Part shown: positions 40,859-53,076 of the stretch, one piece after another
How positions within the stretch are numbered: the stretch's first letter is position 1
How the letters are laid out: each line of letters begins with the position of its first letter
Origin: Carallia brachiata
Taxonomy: Eukaryota > Streptophyta > Magnoliopsida > Malpighiales > Rhizophoraceae
Direction of reading: 5' to 3'
NCBI GenBank assembly: GCA_021464245.1
Contig: JADCRB010000037.1
Coordinates: 5,605,858 to 5,669,857, forward strand
DNA: 64,000 nucleotides
Notes under the pieces: generated by a model
Databases searched by the model: none
What the model was told of the DNA's origin: nothing
Seen by the model: only the letters and a program-made list of their open reading frames with translations
Position numbers and translations under genes: made by a program

Positions 40859-42126
40859 TATTGAGGACTTCAATTCCGTCTCCCGCTCCCCCCTCCAATG
40901 TATATATGTTCATTGGTTAGCAGCAGTTTACCTCACTTCGATCTCATATCCACTCCAATGTATGTATGGCCAACGAAGCCTATATGGGCTTGCCTCTTTC
41001 AGGGAAATGTGCTGAGAACTTGCGAAGTTTGCGAATGCACTTGCTCCCCAATCAATCCGTTTCCCATACCAAAGGCGCTGTATACGGCAACAGCATAGGA
41101 GTCTGTTTAGCGAACAGCATCACCCCTTTCAACTGTTAAATCACTAACAACTTAACAAGTATTTTAGATTCTTGTATCAGTTTTCTGAAAAATATTTGTA
41201 TAACACAAGATCTATCCTTAGTCTTTTTGGCTTTTTGCAATCGAGAATTTCTAGACTTCCAATGGTCCTCTCTCTTGTGCTAGTCTAAGAATAATTCTAG
41301 TTCAAGCGAGAACAATCTTCTATACAATGCGTCATTTTATCGCGCAAATACAAGATCATTTTAGTTTAAGGAATTTCAATTGATGAAAAATAGTCAAGAA
41401 AAACAATGTCAGCAAGAAAAAAAGAATATGGGCTTAGGGCCCTTCTTATTGAAAATAAAATAAAGTAAAAATAAAAAACAATAAACCAAAGAAAATGGCT
41501 CTTTTTTTTTAATAAAAAAGTTTATCATGAGTATAATTATCGATATTTTGTCTTATTCAACCTAACTAATAGAAAGAATTTATCATTTGAGCATTGTTAA
41601 ATTCGAGCCGACCTTTTCCAAACTGACCAAATGGTATTAACAAATCTAAAACTAAGAATGTACAAGTACGACCAAGTAACCAAATTCAGCAGTAAAAATT
41701 GCGATACGCAAAATTATCACTAGACTAACACTTCAAGGAGAGTGCTCCCAGTCAATATCCTACTCTAGGCCAAGCCAGGCTTCCTCATAAATGTTAGACC
41801 TAGATGATTGATCATTCTTGACCTGTATCTTATGACTTTTTTTTTTTTTTTTTTGCTGTAATGCATGCAGAAAGATAGGAAGTTAATAAGACCAAAAACA
41901 AAAGATAAGAAGTTACAATAAAATTACTGAAATTTAAATACAAAATTAAAAAATTTTAATAAATTGTCTCAATTCTGCTAAAAATAACATTGATTTTCCG
42001 GGGTGCGCCTGTCTTATGATTTTTGATCCTTTGCAGTATCTTTGATGATAGACTAGACAAAACCCAACTACCTGCCGTTAGTTACCTAACGACAGACCAA
42101 TCTTCTGTGTCCCAGCGCGTACGCGA
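40859..42126. other. intergenic, tandem genes
   Basis: This is the 3' flank of the PRC-barrel gene and the 5' flank of the HST gene. A run of about 18 T lies near 41838. No other feature is recognisable. Confidence 0.5.
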
Positions 42127-45100
42127 ATGGAGCTTGCGCTGTCTCCTCCATCATCTTCTGCAAGAATTTCAGCCACAACCTCTCATTGCAACTCTTCTTC
42201 TCATCAGCGCACAAAAATACCCATCAAGCCCACGAAGTGTTCACCATTTGTTTGTCATCTTCAATGCTCCAAGCTTCTGCCTTTTACTGGACTTGGCACT
42301 CACAAGAGTCAGCCGGAGTCAAAACTCACAATAAACAGAGAGTACAGGCGTTATCCCATCTGGGTATGCTTTGTTTCTGCATTTTAGTTTCTGAGATCTC
42401 TTCTGCTTGTGCTGGTAAGTTCATTTGGGTGTCTAACCCGGCAAAGAATGAGGTTATTGAATGGTTGTGAAGTTTTCTGATGACTTGATTAGGATTCAGC
42501 TTGTTTAAGTGACTTGCAATTATAGAAGTTTTTCTTTTTCCTTTCTGGTTCATTGTACTTGTCCAAGCTGTTTGCTTTTTTTTTTTTTTTTTCCTTATCT
42601 TTTTCGTTTTTTATTTTTTTTCCTAATCTTCCCTGCATATTGAGGAATGCACAAATCAGATTTCAATTATTAAGGAAGATGGCTAATGAAATGCAGTTAT
42701 TTGAATCGTACTTATATCAAGCCCAGTGGACTAGGCAACGAGTAACACTGCCTTCCCTTAAGCCTCCAATTTTGCAGTCTTGCAATTGAGCCGATAGAGA
42801 GGTGGAGATAGGGAACATTACAAATTGAAAATGTGTTCACATGTAATCCTTTGTTTTTCATTTGGAACTTCGTCTACGAGGCTACTTCTAGATTTCCTAG
42901 TATCATATGCATTACCTATTTGGCAATTGCAGCAGCTTTGCTTAGAACATTGATAGTCAGCAGCGGCTTTTTTTCCCCTTTTGAGTGGATAGTCAGCAGT
43001 GACGTGGTTTCAATAATGTTAAGCAAGGGATTGCTAGACACACTCTTAATCTCAAAGTTGCATGTGACCTTATATAACAGCCTATTTGTTTGCTAATTAA
43101 TGAGGTAAATGGACCATATTATTTGTCAATGAATTTGTCAACAGAACAACACTACAACTGGAAAGGCACCGTGTTTGTTCCAGATTCCCTATGCTTTGTG
43201 AATTACTTTATTGAAGTCATTTTGACAGTGCTTACTTGATAATCGATATGTTTTGGAAGTTATCTGGAAGTTGACCTGGTTAGACAAACTGCCATGTACA
43301 GGCCTGTACCCGAGTTGAAGCTGCTGGTTCTGATCCAACATTAAACAGAATTTCAAATTTCAAGGATGCCTGCTGGAGATTTCTAAGGCCTCATACTATA
43401 CGGGGAACAGCCCTAGGGTCTATGTGAGTAATAATTTCCATTCTTTAATGTTCGAGCATCGGTGAACTGCTATTTATGCTAGGAATTGCAGTGTGCTTGA
43501 TCTAAATCTGTTGTTGGTTCTCTTGACAGTGCTTTGGTGGCTAGAGCACTGGTTGAAAACTCAAATTTGATTAAGTGGTCGCTGCTATCAAAGGCATTCG
43601 CCGGTCTTTTTGCTTTAATATGTGGGAACGGTTACATTGTTGGCATCAATCAAATCTATGATATTGGAATAGACAAGTAAGAAGCATCACTGTTGTCCAT
43701 AAATTATGCCAGAAATATTCTCCAAAGCATTGTTTACCTTCTCATTTTAATTGCCAAGGAAGACAAGAGATAAAACAAAAAGTCTAAATGGTCTGCAGAC
43801 TATCACAAGTTGGCCTCGTATTAAGGAAATTGTCAAACATTGAGCCCAAGAATCATCAAACTTAGAAACCTCGCAAATTATAGACTGGGCAGTTTCTGAA
43901 ATAGCATTCTGCACTTGACCCAAAAATATGTTTATTTTTTGTTTTTTTTCTCAAGACACTGGCTTTTGCCGTTTGCCATTTTTGAGATTGTCTTTCTGCA
44001 TTGACTTAGAGAGCAAAAGATACCATTGGATCACCTTGGTCTCAACTCTTTGGACTATGTGTTCAGTGTTTGCTAAACATAATTAAGCAGTTCTTTGAAT
44101 CAGTTGGCCCTCTTTCTCTTTATTTTGCAGGGTTAACAAACCATATTTGCCTATAGCTGCAGGGGATCTTTCAGTTGAATCTGCATGGCTATTGGTGATA
44201 TTTTTTGCAGTGACAGGCATTGTGATTGTTGGGCAAACTTTTGGTCCCTTCATTTCTTCTCTTTACTGCCTTGGTCTTTTCCTGGGGACAATCTATTCTG
44301 TTCCTCCATTTAGATTGAAGAGATTTCCTGTTGTAGCGTTCCTTATTATTGCAACGGTACAGCTTCTTATTTTTTTGGGTTTTCAGGCCATGAAACTTGT
44401 TGTTTGTTGCTACTGATATTGTTGACGACGTGAGATCAAGTTGCAGGATTTTCATTTGGGTACCATTTGGAAGGATAACGACGAGGCCGCCTAAAAATGA
44501 TCTGAGCGCTAATCAATATATTTAAAACATGGAAAAAATTTTGATTTTTACTTGGGACTTGCCAATGAAATTGAGTAAGAGTTAAGAAAACAAGAGCATT
44601 TCTTTGTTGACTGAGAATAAGTATTTCATTTCTGAAGCCATGAAAGATCAATATGGATAATTCTTTTGTGTTGTCCAGTGTTCATCTGAGTAGAACTTGT
44701 TCATATAGTGTTAAGTTGGTGATAGCCTGTTTTACAGTACTATTTGACTGGTGATCATGTTATTGTTTTTTTGGGACATAATGGCACGTAATGAAACTGT
44801 AACCAGTCATAACTCTGCAGGTACGGGGTTTTCTTCTCAATTTTGGTGTATACCACGCCACAAGAGCTGCCCTTGGACTTTCGTTCGAATGGAGGTATGT
44901 TACTTTGAGGGCTTATTAATATGTAGTGCTGTATTGGAGAAGAAAGTAGTATTATGCGTGCTCACTTAAATTGGTTGGTGGACTGACCTTTGAAAATTGA
45001 ATCAAAAATGAATATTATTATGCAGTTGATTTTTTTTTGCTGTTTGTTAATAAAGGAATTCTTACAAAAAGAACAAAAGGTCAAAAGGCTCATTACAGAA

Positions 45101-48065
45101 GACCAAACCTGGCCATGGAAAGCACCATCATCATCTTTACATAGCAAACCTATAGTCCTTTGGAAAATTGGTGGAAACAAGGCTCACGTAAATTAGGTTG
45201 AGGAACATTGTTGGCCATTTAATCTGCACAACTGCCTGATGCTGAACGCCAATGTGCTATTTTGAATTCGGAAAATTTTTGATAGCAAAATAATAAATTT
45301 GGTTGATCAATTGCTGTCTAGTGTGTCTTCAATTGATAATATGATGCTTTATAGATTATTTTCTTTGAGGTCTAGATCTCTTTATAATCAAATGGTTTAT
45401 GATAGTCATGAGGTTGGTCTTGCGTTATTAGCAGTTTAGTTCATACATTAACTTCATGAACCTGCCACATAATTAACGAAGACATAATGAAATAATCTTT
45501 TTAGCATTTCTGAAAGAAAAAAAGAACTTGGGAATTTCGGCATTCCATTGTTGGTACTTTGGCTGCTGTTCTTCTCATGACTGTACATTAATTTCTACCT
45601 GCAGCTCACCTGTGGCTTTCATCACAAGCTTTGTCACATTGTTTGCACTGGTCATAGCCATAACAAAGGACCTTCCAGATGTAGAGGGTGATCGCAAGTG
45701 AGTAGAGATTTAGATTTTGGATTTATGCTCGCATTCAATTAGTTTTCTCCTGCAATCTAATTATTGTCTAATGTTGACATCGCCAAATCATTGTGTCTAC
45801 AGATTTTTTTTTTTTTTTTGCTCTCATTTGAACAGTGTTGATGGTGATAAATGATATTTTTGAGTAAGGCTGCTAAAACTTTCTTGATAGAAAACTTTTT
45901 CTTCTTCTCGGGACTTTGTTTTTCTCTCTTAATTTCCAAATGCTGCATTGTTGATAATTTTTGTTAAGGGTGAGGGGCCCATGTTGTCTGATGTCGGGAA
46001 GTAAACATGACTGTCCCTTGTTGAAATGTAATCAATGCAGATTTAACATATCAACTTTAGCAACAAATCTTGGAGTTAGAAATATTGCTTTGCTCGGATC
46101 TGGACTTTTGCTGGTCAACTATATCTGTGCCATATTAGCAGCTATTTACGTGCCTCAGGTAACAAAGTTCCCTCGGAAGCTCATTCTGGTTGATTTTTAC
46201 ATGATTTTATTAAGTGTTTGATTCATATGTTCAGACAAAAAGTTTTGTAATCTTGGTTTTTCAAATGAATCTGAACCAGAAATTAATACTTGCAATTTTT
46301 GGCAGGCCTTCAGGCGTAGCTTAATGATACCTGCACATATCATTCTGGCAGTGTGCTTAATTTTTCAGGTGTGTATATTGTGATTCATAATACAGAAACT
46401 TGTTTGCCAGGGTACAAATTTTTCAATTGTAAGTTTCTTGTCTGGTATTTATCAAATATCATTGGTCACATTTGTTGTAAAATACTTATTCTCACTCATG
46501 ATCTCCAATGCTCATTAATCTGCATATTGATACTGAAAATTATTTATCCCTTTGTTGTAAAATTGAGAAGCCCCATTGCCGTTTGAAATATATGTCTCTC
46601 ACAAATACTGCTTTTTAATACATGGATGCTGCCATGGCCACGAAGTGGCTGTGGATATCCCAGATGTCTTTTTGTGCAAACCTCTCTGCTGAAAGTTCTG
46701 TTTACATTATGTAGTGCTTTTATGCTTCTACAATAGTGATCAGATTGGTCATTGTTATTCTTTCTTCGTGTGTACTGTATGTCTAGGATTTAAAATTAGC
46801 CAACTTTGCCTTTATGCATTTGACCCCACTTGGGAGCAGAAGAAGATTGTATGTTAGTACGGAGACAATTAATCCTTGCTAATATTCTAACCTTTGAAAA
46901 GGAAATAGAATTTGTGATGGCACCAACTGTAAAATAAAGTGAAGTATGTGAGGATAGCTATGCCTAAATTTTGATCTGGATAATAGAGTACAGAACACCA
47001 CACCTAGAGAAAATCAGAATTCAGAATTTTTGCAGATTTTCTTTGGCCAAAGTCTGTGAGCAAAAGCGATAATAGAAATGTTATGGTGAAGAACGTGAGG
47101 TGCAGAGATTCAACTATAAGCCTGGAATTATATTCAACTCCTATATTTCCCCTTTTCTTCAGCTGAGTTTCTCTATTTCTCTCTCCCAGTAAGACTGGCA
47201 TTTTAGCAATCCACAAGGCAACACTTTCTGTGGTTTCATTTTGTATGAAACTAGAAATATTACTAGACTCATCCAGACTGCCTGCCATTCCATTGTTGCC
47301 TCCTAATATTAAGGGGAAACCCTCTCTCGACCCTCCTGAATGCAACATTTACTGCCATAAATAGTGAAGAGGCTGAGTTGTGGGGCTGGTATTTCCCGTG
47401 CAAGCAAAAAATTTTAAGCGAAAACTTCAATTATTCCAGTGAAGTCCATCTCTCAGCTACTTCGTTTTATTTCAAAATCTAAGATTTTGTTTCAGAATAC
47501 TATTTTTAAGCACAGAATTTTCGGTGTCCTTTTCAGGCATGGGTCGTCGAGCAAGCGAACTACACCAAGGTAATGCATAGATTCATAAAATGATGGGTGA
47601 ACAATAAACAATATCCAATTATTATCTTGATTCAGATGAAAGGTCTCCTTAAGTACTTTTATTCTTGCCTTGTTTACTGATGTCTTGAGTTTCTAACTCA
47701 AAATCAGTGAAGACTTAGCTCTTGAGTCTTTGCCTTCTCAAGTCATTTTATGAACAATATCAGAATTCAACTGATACTTTCTAAGGATGCACCTGAAACA
47801 ATTACTGTTGTATATCAACGAAGCATTTCATGAAAAACAAGACTATCCTTTCGGAATGTGCATTTTTTTTCTGTTTTCTTGACAGCATCATTGGTCCATT
47901 TTGCAGGAAGCAATTTCCGCGTTCTACCGGTTTATATGGAATCTCTTCTATGCTGAGTATATCATTTCCCTTTATTTGAGAGAACATCAAATAGTTCCCA
48001 ATCATTCACAGAGAGCTGATGTGCCTGGGAAAAGAAATCACAATAGGCCAAAGGTTACTGAATGA
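42127..48065 (+). CDS. HST: homogentisate solanesyltransferase, chloroplastic
   Basis: A UbiA-family membrane prenyltransferase that joins solanesyl diphosphate to homogentisate in the plastid envelope, the committed step to plastoquinone-9. Ten exons: 42127-42363, 43302-43423, 43530-43676, 44131-44356, 44821-44894, 45605-45697, 46041-46158, 46306-46368, 47537-47569, 47907-48065; 423 residues, all GT-AG. Residues 1 to about 80 look like a transit peptide. The two Asp-rich substrate motifs are intact: NQIYDIGID at about 160-168 and KDLPDVEGD at about 290-298. Blocks such as [22 protein letters not shown] and [18 protein letters not shown] identify HST rather than the tocopherol enzyme. The usual C-terminus is YAEY followed by a few hydrophobic residues. 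Here the frame instead reads on for about 33 more residues to VTE, suggesting a small indel in the T-rich end of the last exon. Confidence 0.92.
47004..47348 (-). other. unexplained open frame in HST intron 8
   Basis: A 114-codon frame antisense to HST lies inside a long intron (46369-47536). Its ATG is at 47348. It has a mixed N-terminal half ([15 protein letters not shown] composition) and a hydrophobic segment [12 protein letters not shown]. The intron is much longer than its neighbours, so this may be inserted DNA. I do not recognise the protein and see no transposon hallmark. Confidence 0.2.
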
Positions 48066-48204
48066 AGGATGCCATAACATTTGTATTCTATGATTTACTT
48101 TTTCTTTTTTTTTTTCTTACTCCTTTTTCCGAACCAATTTTACTCCATTTATTTCATGTTTAGGGTTAATTATAAAAAATAATTCTAGTGTTTTTTCTAG
48201 TACG

Positions 48205-48420
48205 TATATGTCGGAATGAATTTTGCTAGCAATATAAACTTTTACCTTCTTTTTTACAATTGCTGCTTACGTGACAGATATTGATTGGTTGTCAAAAAGT
48301 TGAATGTCAAAAATATTATAAAAATATCATTGAAAAATATTAATGTATTGATTCTTAATTGGTATCTGTAAAAGAAAAAGTAAAAAGTGACTTTATGTAA
48401 TAAAATTCATGTTGAAATTT
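48205..48420. repeat. degenerate inverted repeat
   Basis: AATGAATTTT..AATATAAA..TTTTACCTT..TTTTTTACA on the left (about 48213-48262) resembles the reverse complement of 48365-48415, which reads CATGAATTTT..ATAAA..TTTTTACTTTTTCTTTTACA. It may be an old MITE. The boundaries are uncertain. Confidence 0.4.
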
Positions 48421-49315
48421 ATATTTAGGTCTAAATATAGCACCCGTAATCCATACTAATAAGTTTTGGTAGTTTGCCTACGTAGCCGTCCAACCTGACA
48501 TGATGTGTTAATATGTTGCGTGTAGTCAAGGGAACGAAAATACTATTTGGCTATTTGGCTACATTTAGAGGGAGTGCGGTGGGTACATAAAAATCTGAAC
48601 TATTTGTTTGTAAAAAATATATTAAATTTTTCTAAAAAATGAACTATTAAGTTTTGTTAGATTAACTGTGTGTCTTTTATATATTTATTTATTCGTGTCT
48701 GCATAATAGGCCTCTTAAGGAAAAATCTAAGGGAAGAGTGCTGAACAATGATTGTAAAGTCTGAACAAAGATAGCTACTGGAAAAAACTAAATTGAATTA
48801 AATTTTTAATTAATTGAAATTTGGATTTAAATAGTTTTTTTAAATCAGTAAATTGGTAGGAAATTTTATTTTTTATTAAACCTTAAAAATTCCATTTTGA
48901 GCCTAAAATAACATTTGGATACAATTTATAAAAAATTTTATTTTAATTGAATGAGTTTTTTTTTTTAATTTTTTAAGAGTAATTAAAACTTTTTAATTAA
49001 ATAAAAATATCACGTCATTATCATTTGATGATATGACACGCTAATAAAGCATAAGTGATACAATGTGACACTCTATTAATTATTATGTAAGTTATTTAAT
49101 GAAGGGATTGAGGGTTGGATAAATTTAATCTAATAGAAATGACGTGGTAAGCTGGTAAGCTGATTTAAAAAACAAATGTTATAGATGGAGATTAATAAAC
49201 AAAATACATTTTAGGAGAAATTAAAGAGAAAGGCAAATGTCTATTGTGTGTTTGAAAATCTCGTCCCCATTTTTTGGTCCATTTCGTGGATTAGTTACGA
49301 CATCTTCCTTTATGG

Positions 49316-49640
49316 CCTGTTTGAATGATTAGAAATAAGTGAAAAAAAAATTGTGAGAAAAAAATTATGTAAAAATGATGTATTTAAATTGTATGAAAAA
49401 ATTGTGAAGAAAAAAAATATAACTTGAAATTATAAAAATAATCCTCCAAATAAATGAATAGTGGGTTCAACTTACATAAACGTCTTAATAAATAATTGAA
49501 TAAGTTTGGGTTATATTGGTATATTTCTCTATGGGTTTTTTTTTTTTTTAACTCTATTCTGACACTGCACAACAGGGTTTTGATTCTTTCTTACACATTT
49601 CTTTTCTCATGCTTTTTTTTTTTTATGAATTCAAACGCAC
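49316..49640. mobile_element. MITE-like element, copy 1
   Basis: The left edge GGCCTGTTTGAAT pairs with the right edge ATTCAAACGCACC (reverse complement GGTGCGTTTGAAT). The interior starts with GTGAAAAAAAAATTGTGAGAAAA and resembles the next element and the one at 8.79 kb. It has no coding capacity. Confidence 0.55.
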
Positions 49641-49654
49641 CAAAAGCTCATTGG

Positions 49655-50110
49655 AATTTATGATTTGTTTGGATTATGAGATTTTGATGAGAAAAAAAAT
49701 TGTGAGAAAAAAAAATTGTGAAAAAATAATGCAAAAATAAAATTTTATATTTAAATTATATAAAAACATTGCAAGCAAGAAAAATGTATGGTTGAAAATA
49801 TCAAAATACCCCTAGACATAATTATTTGGTGGGTTGAAAAGATAGCAAAAGAAAAAAACTTAATAGGAGATAGGTTAGGGTTATTTTAGTAATTTCGTTT
49901 TCATGTGTTTTGGGTTTTTTTTTTCCAATTCATTTGTTAACTCTATTTTAACTATTTTTAAGTCTCTGGCATGCATAAGGCCCAATTATAGTGCTTCTTT
50001 TCTCATGCATTTCTAATGGATGCTAAATGCAAGAATGTATCTTAAGAAATGAAATTTTGGTTTGCGTTCCTTTCCCATGTTGTTACCAAACACAGCGTTA
50101 GAGTTTTCTT
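49655..50110. mobile_element. MITE-like element, copy 2
   Basis: It begins TTTATGATTTGTTTGGATTATGAGA and continues with the same AAATTGTGAGAAAA blocks as copy 1, including a matching stretch TATTTAAATT.TAT.AAAA.ATTG and CCTC/CCCC.A.ATAA. Toward the end is TTACCAAACACAGCGTTA, whose reverse complement gives the expected TGTTTGGTAA edge. It lies directly next to copy 1. Confidence 0.5.
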
Positions 50111-50181
50111 TCGCGTTCATTTTTTACGTTGTAACTAAATAGAGTGTTATTTTCTCTTTTACTGTGAATCATTTACCATTA

Positions 50182-50680
50182 TTATATATTGTTAAAATGA
50201 TATTTAAAGGCGATTAAAAGCAACTGTCCTGGAAGAGAAACCCTGCTCATGTCCTCTGATAAAATCTGCCTAATACCAACGAAAGGAAGATCAAAGAAAA
50301 TAAACTCAAAAGGATGATTAAAGTAGAAGATGTCATTCAATCTATTGCACAATTGCCTAGTAACTCTATTTGGGCCATTGTGAAGAATCTTGATAACAGT
50401 TCCACTTTCATTTCTAGTGGAGCCACGTTGCACATCGTCACTTCTTGCGACTTTACTCATATTGTTGACTGTGGGCGGAGCAATTCCTATAATATCAGCA
50501 CTACCACTCCCTTGAACAAGGCCGCCAAAAGAGATTGCTCTTCCTCTTGCTCTTTTAATACCATATCGATGGATTTTATGTATTAAAAAATCTAACTCCA
50601 TGGCATTTTCTCTTTTTGTGAGCCTTTACTGATAGACTCTAGAAGTTGTTTGCCCTTTTGATAGCTCTCTCGATTGGTCA
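50182..50680 (-). pseudogene. type I MADS-box (AGL80-like) C-terminal fragment
   Basis: On the minus strand the segment just above 50600 reads TNRESYQKGKQLLESISKG. After a one-base shift it continues as ELDFLIHKIHRYGIKRARGR. These align with TNQESHLRES..., KVLELDFVMDKIQQHG in the MADS-like sequence at 52.66-53.08 kb. The open frame then runs 139 codons to 50182, with QGSGSADIIGIAPPT and other residues that could be a diverged MADS C-terminus. No MADS box is found upstream. It is best read as a decayed partial copy of the neighbouring gene. Confidence 0.6.
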
Positions 50681-52660
50681 TTTTTTGCCACTATTTTTTT
50701 GAAGCTAGCTTTCCTTGCATTATTATTATAGCAATCAAAACAAGATTAATCTTGTATCCTGTCAGTTCCTCTCTCGTTCTCTCTGTTCTTCTTTTCCGAC
50801 TTTGGATGAGAAAGTGAATCACTAATGTCCTACACCTTAACAAACGATCGAGCGGTTTATATAATACATAAGATAAGAGAAGGGACATAACACCGCACAT
50901 ATAATATTAGTTCTTAGAGGAAAAATTAGAGATTGAGATTGGCGGAATCCGAACTCATTTGCAAGTTAATCTACATTAATGACAAATTTGTGAACATTCC
51001 AATTAATCTTGATTTCGAGGGCAAAAAAATTCATCTTGATTTCTTGGAGGAAGGCAATTTAGTTTTTTACTAAAACTGTTTATGAATTAATATTGGCTAC
51101 ATTTTTTCTATATTTGTAGGATTTATTTGCTCAAATTGTTAGGTAAGAATCCTGCACTATACGTTATCAATAAAAAAAAAAACAATATCACCAAATTCTC
51201 GTGTTGTCAGCCTTCCATGTTTGTAGGGGTGTAAGCTGATCGTTTGAGTCAGTTATATATTTATATTGAAAAAAATTATGAATAATGATAAACATTTGAA
51301 AATTTATTATGAATTATTCAAAATTTATAAGTATAGAAAGATTCATCAATTTTTTTTTTTTTAGTTTTATAGTATTAAAAAAATTGATAATTATTTTTAT
51401 AATTTTATAATACAGATTTCGGAATATTTAATTATCGACCATCTACTGGCTTCTTATGCACTTCGCTGCTTGCATTTTCTAATGATATTTTATTGTCATT
51501 TTTCTCAAAGAAAAATATTTATGGTCATATAAAAATTTATTCAGATAGTATTCAAATTATAACAATTGGTATATTTTATACAATCAAAATAATAAAATAT
51601 TAAATAAAATAATATCACTAATTTTTTTGATTCATATTTTTTTCGATGTAATTGTATAAAAAAAATATTAATTGTTACAATTTAAATATTGTATAAACAA
51701 CTTTTTGTATTACTATGTAATGAAACTCTTTCTTCAATTCTCTATATTTGTCATCTGTTTTGTGAATCTAAGATCCACAAGATCTGGAATCTTGACAAGA
51801 AAAGCCTGCCGCTATCTGTTGATTAATGGAATTTCAAGAAACCATGTGTTTCCTTCAAGCTAGAGGCTCTTCTTAAGTTTTTTTTTTTTTTGTCAATCTG
51901 AATTGATTTGCGGTCTTTTGGATGAAGCATACATGGTAAAATTTAACCGGTGTAAAAGAAGTAGGTCTCTGAATAAGTATAACGATTTTAGCAGATTTTG
52001 ACAATTTTGATATCTAACAAAGAAAAAAAAATCGATTTCTAAGAAAGATTAATAACGTAAAAGCTAAGATATAGAACTAATGTGTACATTTCTCAATGCC
52101 AAATCATTCTTTTTTGTTTGTTTTTTAATAAATAAATAAGATCATTCCTTGATAAATTACTAGAAAATAAGTAATTCTCAAACATGAAAACCACAACTAG
52201 GGAGATGGATTTTTTTTTTTTTTTTAAAGAATAAAACAACTAGGGAGATGGATACTTGTCAAAATCCAATACAATAAAATCTCAAATATTAATCTTTTAA
52301 AGAACAGCGGTTAGAATTGAAATCTATAATTTAAAGATCTTGAATTCAAATTTAAGAGAAAAAATATGAGATTTATGGGAGAGAAGAGGTACCCTATTAT
52401 ATAACTCATAACCTAATGGGTATTCAAGTGAAAAAAAAAATCCCAAATATTAATGAAAACTTATCAAAATCCATTACAATCATAACAACAAACATATGGA
52501 AATATGGATACATAAGAAGATTTTCTTCCTGCTAAAAAAAAAAGATTTTCTTCAAATGGGAAATTATACATGACCCCAGATGGGGTGGGATCGTTGTATG
52601 GCTCCTACAGCACCTTTAATAAATTTCTTCTTATCTGGATGTCTTGGAATTTTTCTGCTA
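50681..52660. other. intergenic between two MADS relics
   Basis: AT-rich DNA with no recognisable gene. Near 52194-52254 the phrase CAACTAGGGAGATGGAT occurs twice around a T-run. The words TCAAAATCCA.TACAAT and AAATATTAAT recur at 52258-52294 and 52444-52485, which indicates small local duplications. Confidence 0.45.
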
Positions 52661-53076
52661 TCAAATGACAGCAACTTCTTGTTCATGTAACTCTAACTCG
52701 TTAGCACCATGTTGTTGGATTTTATCCATTACAAAATCCAACTCCAAGACCTTTTGCTTTTTATGTGCTTTAATAGATTGATCATGCAGCTTGGTTACAC
52801 TTTCTCGGAGATGGCTCTCCTGATTGGTGAATTTTCTTGTCCGCTCTATCTCGGGCTTACTCTGGAATTCTGTCAATAATTGTTGGACTTCCAACTGGGA
52901 TGGCCACACTGTTGATGTATTATCTGTGGATTGTAGATGATTATAAATGCATTAACTCCACAAAGAGTGGAAAATTCATGCATTTTTTTCATTAGACCGG
53001 CTCTTCTTTTTCTCAAGGTTGCTAACCTGGCCTTTTCATTGACAATCCAGGCTAGTTGTACCTTTTTTCTTGTCAT
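52661..53076 (-). pseudogene. type I (M-gamma, AGL80-like) MADS-box gene, frame broken
   Basis: The MADS domain is clear: MTRKKVQLAWIVNEKARLAT, then LRKRRAGLMKKMHEFSTLCG and VNAFIIIYNP. In M-gamma proteins this is followed by a VWPS block. Here TVWPSQLEVQQLLTEFQSKP is present but one base out of frame, so a base seems lost near 52925-52932. The second part continues to LELDFVMDKIQQHGANELEL and a stop at 52661. Even when joined the product would be about 138 residues, much shorter than typical AGL80-like proteins, so the C-terminus is also truncated. Such factors normally act in the female gametophyte or endosperm. Their genes are intronless, so a splice cannot explain the shift. Confidence 0.8.

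Larger units (their letters stand above)
48066..50181. other. intergenic with MITE-like elements
   Basis: This AT-rich region starts with the HST 3' flank. It contains a degenerate inverted repeat near 48205-48420 and two related G/A-rich elements at about 49316-49640 and 49655-50110. No gene is recognisable. Confidence 0.5.

Noticed and set aside
42833..43096. Hydrophobic open frame in HST intron 1
   Set aside because: It is intronic, lacks homology that I recognise, and is flanked by the real HST splice sites.
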